From contig NZ_CP101137.1 in NCBI RefSeq assembly GCF_028473745.1, positions 4,402,001 to 4,466,000 on the forward strand: DNA of 64,000 nucleotides, written 5' to 3'. This DNA comes from Streptomyces sp. M92 (lineage in GTDB: Bacteria > Actinomycetota > Actinomycetes > Streptomycetales > Streptomycetaceae). Below are positions 61,812-64,000 of the stretch, one piece after another (the stretch's first letter is position 1; each line of letters opens with the position of its first letter). A program made the translations under genes and the position numbers. The notes beneath the pieces were generated by a model. It worked only from the letters and a program-made list of their open reading frames with translations. It ran no database searches and was not told the origin of the DNA.

Positions 61812-61869
61812 GCACGCGCACCTCGGACCGAACAGCACGCGCACCCCTGACCGAACGCACGCGCACCCC
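61812..61869 (+). repeat. Three imperfect 22-23-bp direct repeats in the GH6 leader
   Basis: Units start at 61812, 61835 and 61857, each beginning gcacgcgcacc; the first two continue with a gaccgaac segment, while the third is truncated. They end about 10 bp before the GH6 ribosome-binding site, so they would be in the mRNA leader. Confidence 0.75.
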
Positions 61870-61891
61870 ACGAAAGAAGGAACCCGCACTC

Positions 61892-63628
61892 ATGACCCGC
61901 AGCAGAACCGCGATGCTCGCCGCCCTGGCGCTGGTCGCCGGGGCCTCCGGCACGGCCTTCGCCGCGCAGTCCGCCGGCGCCGGCGCGGCGGCCGTCCCCT
62001 GCACCGTCGACTACCAGGTGCAGAACGACTGGGGCAGCGGCTTCACCGCCGCCGTGACCGTCACCAACAACGGCGCCGCGACCTCCAGTTGGTCACTGGG
62101 GTGGACGTTCACCGGCAGCCAGCAGGTCACCAACAGCTGGAACGCGAAGGTCAGCCAGAGCGGCGCCGCCGTCACCGCGACCAACGAGGCCTACAACGGC
62201 ACGCTCTCCACGGGAGGTTCGGCGAGCTTCGGCTTCCAGGGCACCTACAGCGGAAGCAACGCGGTCCCCGGCACCTTCACCCTCAACGGCGCGACCTGCA
62301 ACGTCGACGACGGCGGATCGACCGACCCCGACCCGACCGACCCGCCGGACCCGACCGATCCGCCGGAGCAGGGCGAGCGGGTGGACAACCCCTACGACGG
62401 CGCCAAGGTCTACGTGAACCCCGAGTGGAGCGCCAACGCGGCGGCCGAGCCCGGGGGCGACCGCATCGCCGACCAGCCCACCGGTGTGTGGCTCGACCGG
62501 ACCGCCGCCATCGAGGGCGTCAATGGCGGCATGGGACTGCGCGACCACCTCGACGAGGCGCTGACACAGAAGGGCTCCGGGGAACTCGTCGTCCAGCTCG
62601 TCATCTACAACCTGCCCGGACGCGACTGCGCCGCCCTCGCCTCCAACGGCGAGCTGGGCCCGGACGAGATCGGCCGGTACAAGACCGAGTACATCGACCC
62701 GATCGCCGAGATCCTCGCCGACCCCAAGTACGCGGACCTGAGGATCGTCACCACGGTCGAGATCGACTCGCTGCCCAACCTGGTCACCAACGTCTCCGGG
62801 CGGCCGACCGCCACGGAGAACTGCGACATCATGAAGGCCAACGGCAACTACCAGAAGGGCGTCGGCTACGCCCTGAACAAGCTCGGCGACGTCGGCAACG
62901 TCTACAACTACGTCGACGCCGGCCACCACGGCTGGCTCGGCTGGGACAGCAACTTCGACCCCTCCGCCGACATGTTCAAGACCGCCGCCACCACCGAGGG
63001 CGCGACCGTCGACGACGTGCACGGCTTCATCGTCAACACCGCCAACTACAGCGCCCTGAAGGAGGAGAACTTCAAGATCACGGACTCGGTCAACGGAACC
63101 ACCGTGCGCCAGTCCGACTGGATCGACTGGAACCAGTACACCGACGAGCTGTCCTACGCCCAGGCCATGCGCGACAAGCTGGTCTCGATCGGCTTCGACC
63201 AGAACCTCGGCATGCTGATCGACACCTCACGCAACGGCTGGGGCGGCGAGGCGCGGCCCAGCGGACCGGGCGCGATGACCGACGTGAACACCTACGTGGA
63301 CGGCGGCCGCTACGACCGCCGCATCAACCCCGGCAACTGGTGCAACCAGGCTGGAGCCGGTCTCGGTGAGCGTCCGCAGGCCAGCCCCGCCGCCGGGATC
63401 GACGCGTACGTGTGGATGAAGCCCCCGGGTGAGTCCGACGGCGCGAGCGAGGAGATCCCGAACGACGAGGGCAAGGGATTCGACCGCATGTGCGACCCGA
63501 CCTACGAGGGCAACCCGCGCAACGGCAACAGCCCCTCCGGCGCGCTGCCCGACGCCCCGATCTCCGGCCACTGGTTCTCCGCGCAGTTCCAGGAGCTGAT
63601 GAAGAACGCCTACCCGCCCCTGTCCTGA
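61892..63628 (+). CDS. Secreted cellulose 1,4-beta-cellobiosidase (non-reducing end), CBM2-GH6
   Basis: A 578-residue secreted exoglucanase. The signal peptide (MTRSRTAMLAALALVAGASG, cut near AFA at 24) is followed by a CBM2 from Cys37 to Cys136, a Pro/Asp/Thr linker (about 140-163) and the GH6 domain. GH6 signature 1 is VIYNLPGRDCAALASNG (Arg244-Asp245-Cys246) and signature 2 is TVEIDSLPN with proton-donor Asp292. DAGHHGWLGW at 342 is also conserved. It attacks chains from the opposite end to GH48, giving synergy. AGAAGGA precedes the ATG, and a T-tailed terminator follows. Confidence 0.94.
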   Translation: MTRSRTAMLAALALVAGASGTAFAAQSAGAGAAAVPCTVDYQVQNDWGSGFTAAVTVTNNGAATSSWSLGWTFTGSQQVTNSWNAKVSQSGAAVTATNEAYNGTLSTGGSASFGFQGTYSGSNAVPGTFTLNGATCNVDDGGSTDPDPTDPPDPTDPPEQGERVDNPYDGAKVYVNPEWSANAAAEPGGDRIADQPTGVWLDRTAAIEGVNGGMGLRDHLDEALTQKGSGELVVQLVIYNLPGRDCAALASNGELGPDEIGRYKTEYIDPIAEILADPKYADLRIVTTVEIDSLPNLVTNVSGRPTATENCDIMKANGNYQKGVGYALNKLGDVGNVYNYVDAGHHGWLGWDSNFDPSADMFKTAATTEGATVDDVHGFIVNTANYSALKEENFKITDSVNGTTVRQSDWIDWNQYTDELSYAQAMRDKLVSIGFDQNLGMLIDTSRNGWGGEARPSGPGAMTDVNTYVDGGRYDRRINPGNWCNQAGAGLGERPQASPAAGIDAYVWMKPPGESDGASEEIPNDEGKGFDRMCDPTYEGNPRNGNSPSGALPDAPISGHWFSAQFQELMKNAYPPLS

Positions 63629-63650
63629 GCGGACCGCGGCGTAGCTGACG

Positions 63651-63695
63651 CCGTCGGGGCCCGGACCTCCCGGCCGGGCCCCGACGGTACTTTTT
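63651..63695 (+). terminator. Rho-independent terminator with T tract after GH6
   Basis: Arms 63651-63664 (ccgtcggggcccgg) and 63674-63687 are 14-bp perfect complements around a 9-base loop. They are followed by tac and then five T (63691-63695). It is the only hairpin noted in this window with a T run. Confidence 0.93.
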
Positions 63696-63703
63696 GCGAT
63701 CGC

Positions 63704-63719
63704 GGCAACTTCATTTGCC
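63704..63719. promoter_or_regulatory. Small AT-containing dyad upstream of the His-rich methyltransferase gene
   Basis: ggcaa (63704-63708) and ttgcc (63715-63719) form an inverted repeat with a 6-base spacer, within the lowest-GC spot of this interval and 55 bp before the ATG. It could be a regulator-binding site; no known consensus is matched. Confidence 0.35.
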
Positions 63720-63774
63720 TCCGCGCGGTGCGTCGTCGCACCCTGACGGCACCGCGAACGGGAGGCTGATCACC

Positions 63775-64000
63775 ATGGCGCACGACCACCACGACACCCA
63801 CCGGCACGACACCGGGCACGGACACGGCCACGGACACGGCCACGACCACGACCACACCGACATGGACTGGGCCGAGATGGCCCCGCTGCTGGAGGCCCAG
63901 GCGGAGCTGTACACGCCGCTGTACCGGCAGGCCATGGCCTGGCTGGCACGCGAGGTGACCGACCCCGGCCTGGTCGTCGACGTCGGCAGCGGACCCGGCG
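63775..64000 (+). CDS. His-rich class I SAM-dependent methyltransferase, 3' end outside window
   Basis: The 75 visible residues start MAHDHHDTHRHDTGHGHGHG; residues 3-27 are mostly His, Asp and Gly with about a dozen His. Then follow MDWAEMAPLLEAQAELYTPL and motif I VVDVGSGPG at the window end, which marks a SAM-dependent methyltransferase. GGGAGG lies upstream of the ATG. The His-rich lead could bind Zn, Ni or Cu (inference). The catalytic part is missing, so function cannot be judged further. Confidence 0.8.
   Translation, partial: MAHDHHDTHRHDTGHGHGHGHGHDHDHTDMDWAEMAPLLEAQAELYTPLYRQAMAWLAREVTDPGLVVDVGSGPG

Larger units (their letters stand above)
61341..61891. other. 551-bp divergent promoter region between GH48 and GH6 genes
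   Basis: No supported gene lies here. The region holds the GH48 promoter and perfect CebR-like box, a second degenerate box toward GH6, a lower-GC core (61440-61520), and three imperfect 22-23-bp direct repeats just before the GH6 ribosome-binding site (AGAAGGA). The GH6 leader is long if transcription starts near the second box. Confidence 0.7.

Noticed and set aside
61417..61850. Several plus-strand frames between GH48 and GH6
   Set aside because: No ribosome-binding site and low-complexity Arg/Pro/Ala translation; the region is better explained as a promoter and leader.

Overview
This window looks like a chromosomal segment of a Streptomyces species. It is very G+C-rich, with strong third-position GC bias. 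GTG starts are common, many stop/start pairs overlap as ATGA or GTGA, and protein families are typical of filamentous actinobacteria (streptomycete gas-vesicle set with GvpY/GvpZ/GvpS, DUF574 methyltransferases, XRE/DUF5753 and MmyB-like regulators, DUF6204, DUF6158). From memory, not checked, the gene order resembles the S. coelicolor A3(2) chromosome running from just before the gvp cluster through sigK and narGHJI-1 to the GH74/GH48/GH6 cellulase genes. I found no rRNA, tRNA, CRISPR array, insertion sequence or prophage.

Layout. 1-5.7 kb: housekeeping and orphan genes (LD-carboxypeptidase, cut by the window edge; GNAT; DUF5107/TPR protein; VOC protein; holin-like membrane protein; F420-dependent oxidoreductase). 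5.9-10.75 kb: three translationally coupled genes, an NDH-2-like flavoprotein with a repeat tail, a short transketolase and a stand-alone LigD-type polymerase domain. 10.85-16.2 kb: a ten-gene gas-vesicle operon, gvpO-A-F-G-Y-Z-J-L-S-K, closed by a 19-bp terminator hairpin. 16.3-24.4 kb: small membrane protein, methyltransferase, PAP2-lipid kinase fusion, ABC-F ATPase, a 0.6-kb G-rich intergenic repeat block, a baeRF2/Rv2629-like ribosome factor, a PfpI/DJ-1 protein and small genes. 24.4-28.8 kb: class II UvrA, AraC regulator, VOC protein, and a SigB/F/G-type sigma factor (probable SigK). 29.3-42.0 kb: secreted and membrane proteins, a PLP-fold protein without its lysine, two metallo-beta-lactamase-fold enzymes, a DedA protein, a resolvase-like remnant, a holin/phosphodiesterase fusion, an APC permease, a MoxR ATPase/VWA-metallopeptidase pair and OsmC. 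42.0-48.5 kb: narGHJI respiratory nitrate reductase, on the minus strand. 48.6-55.5 kb: regulators, methyltransferases, pterin dehydratase, a secreted rhamnogalacturonan lyase and a small secreted protein. 55.6-63.6 kb: a cellulose/xyloglucan locus (GH74-CBM2, CBM2-GH48, CBM2-GH6). The window ends inside a His-rich methyltransferase gene.

How the genes work together. The gvp genes form one co-oriented and mostly overlapping operon with shell protein, assembly factors and two streptomycete-specific accessory proteins. narGHJI is a compact operon giving an anaerobic respiratory chain, but no nitrate transporter lies in the window. The divergent GH48 and GH6 genes share an intergenic region with a perfect CebR-type palindrome placed on the GH48 promoter and a degenerate copy nearer GH6. 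This suggests joint cellobiose-dependent control of an exo/endo cellulase pair. The only in-frame TTA codon I found in the window lies in the GH48 signal peptide, so that cellulase may also depend on bldA.

Gene starts were chosen from ribosome-binding sites, overlaps and family conservation. Family names come from recognition of the sequences, not from a search.
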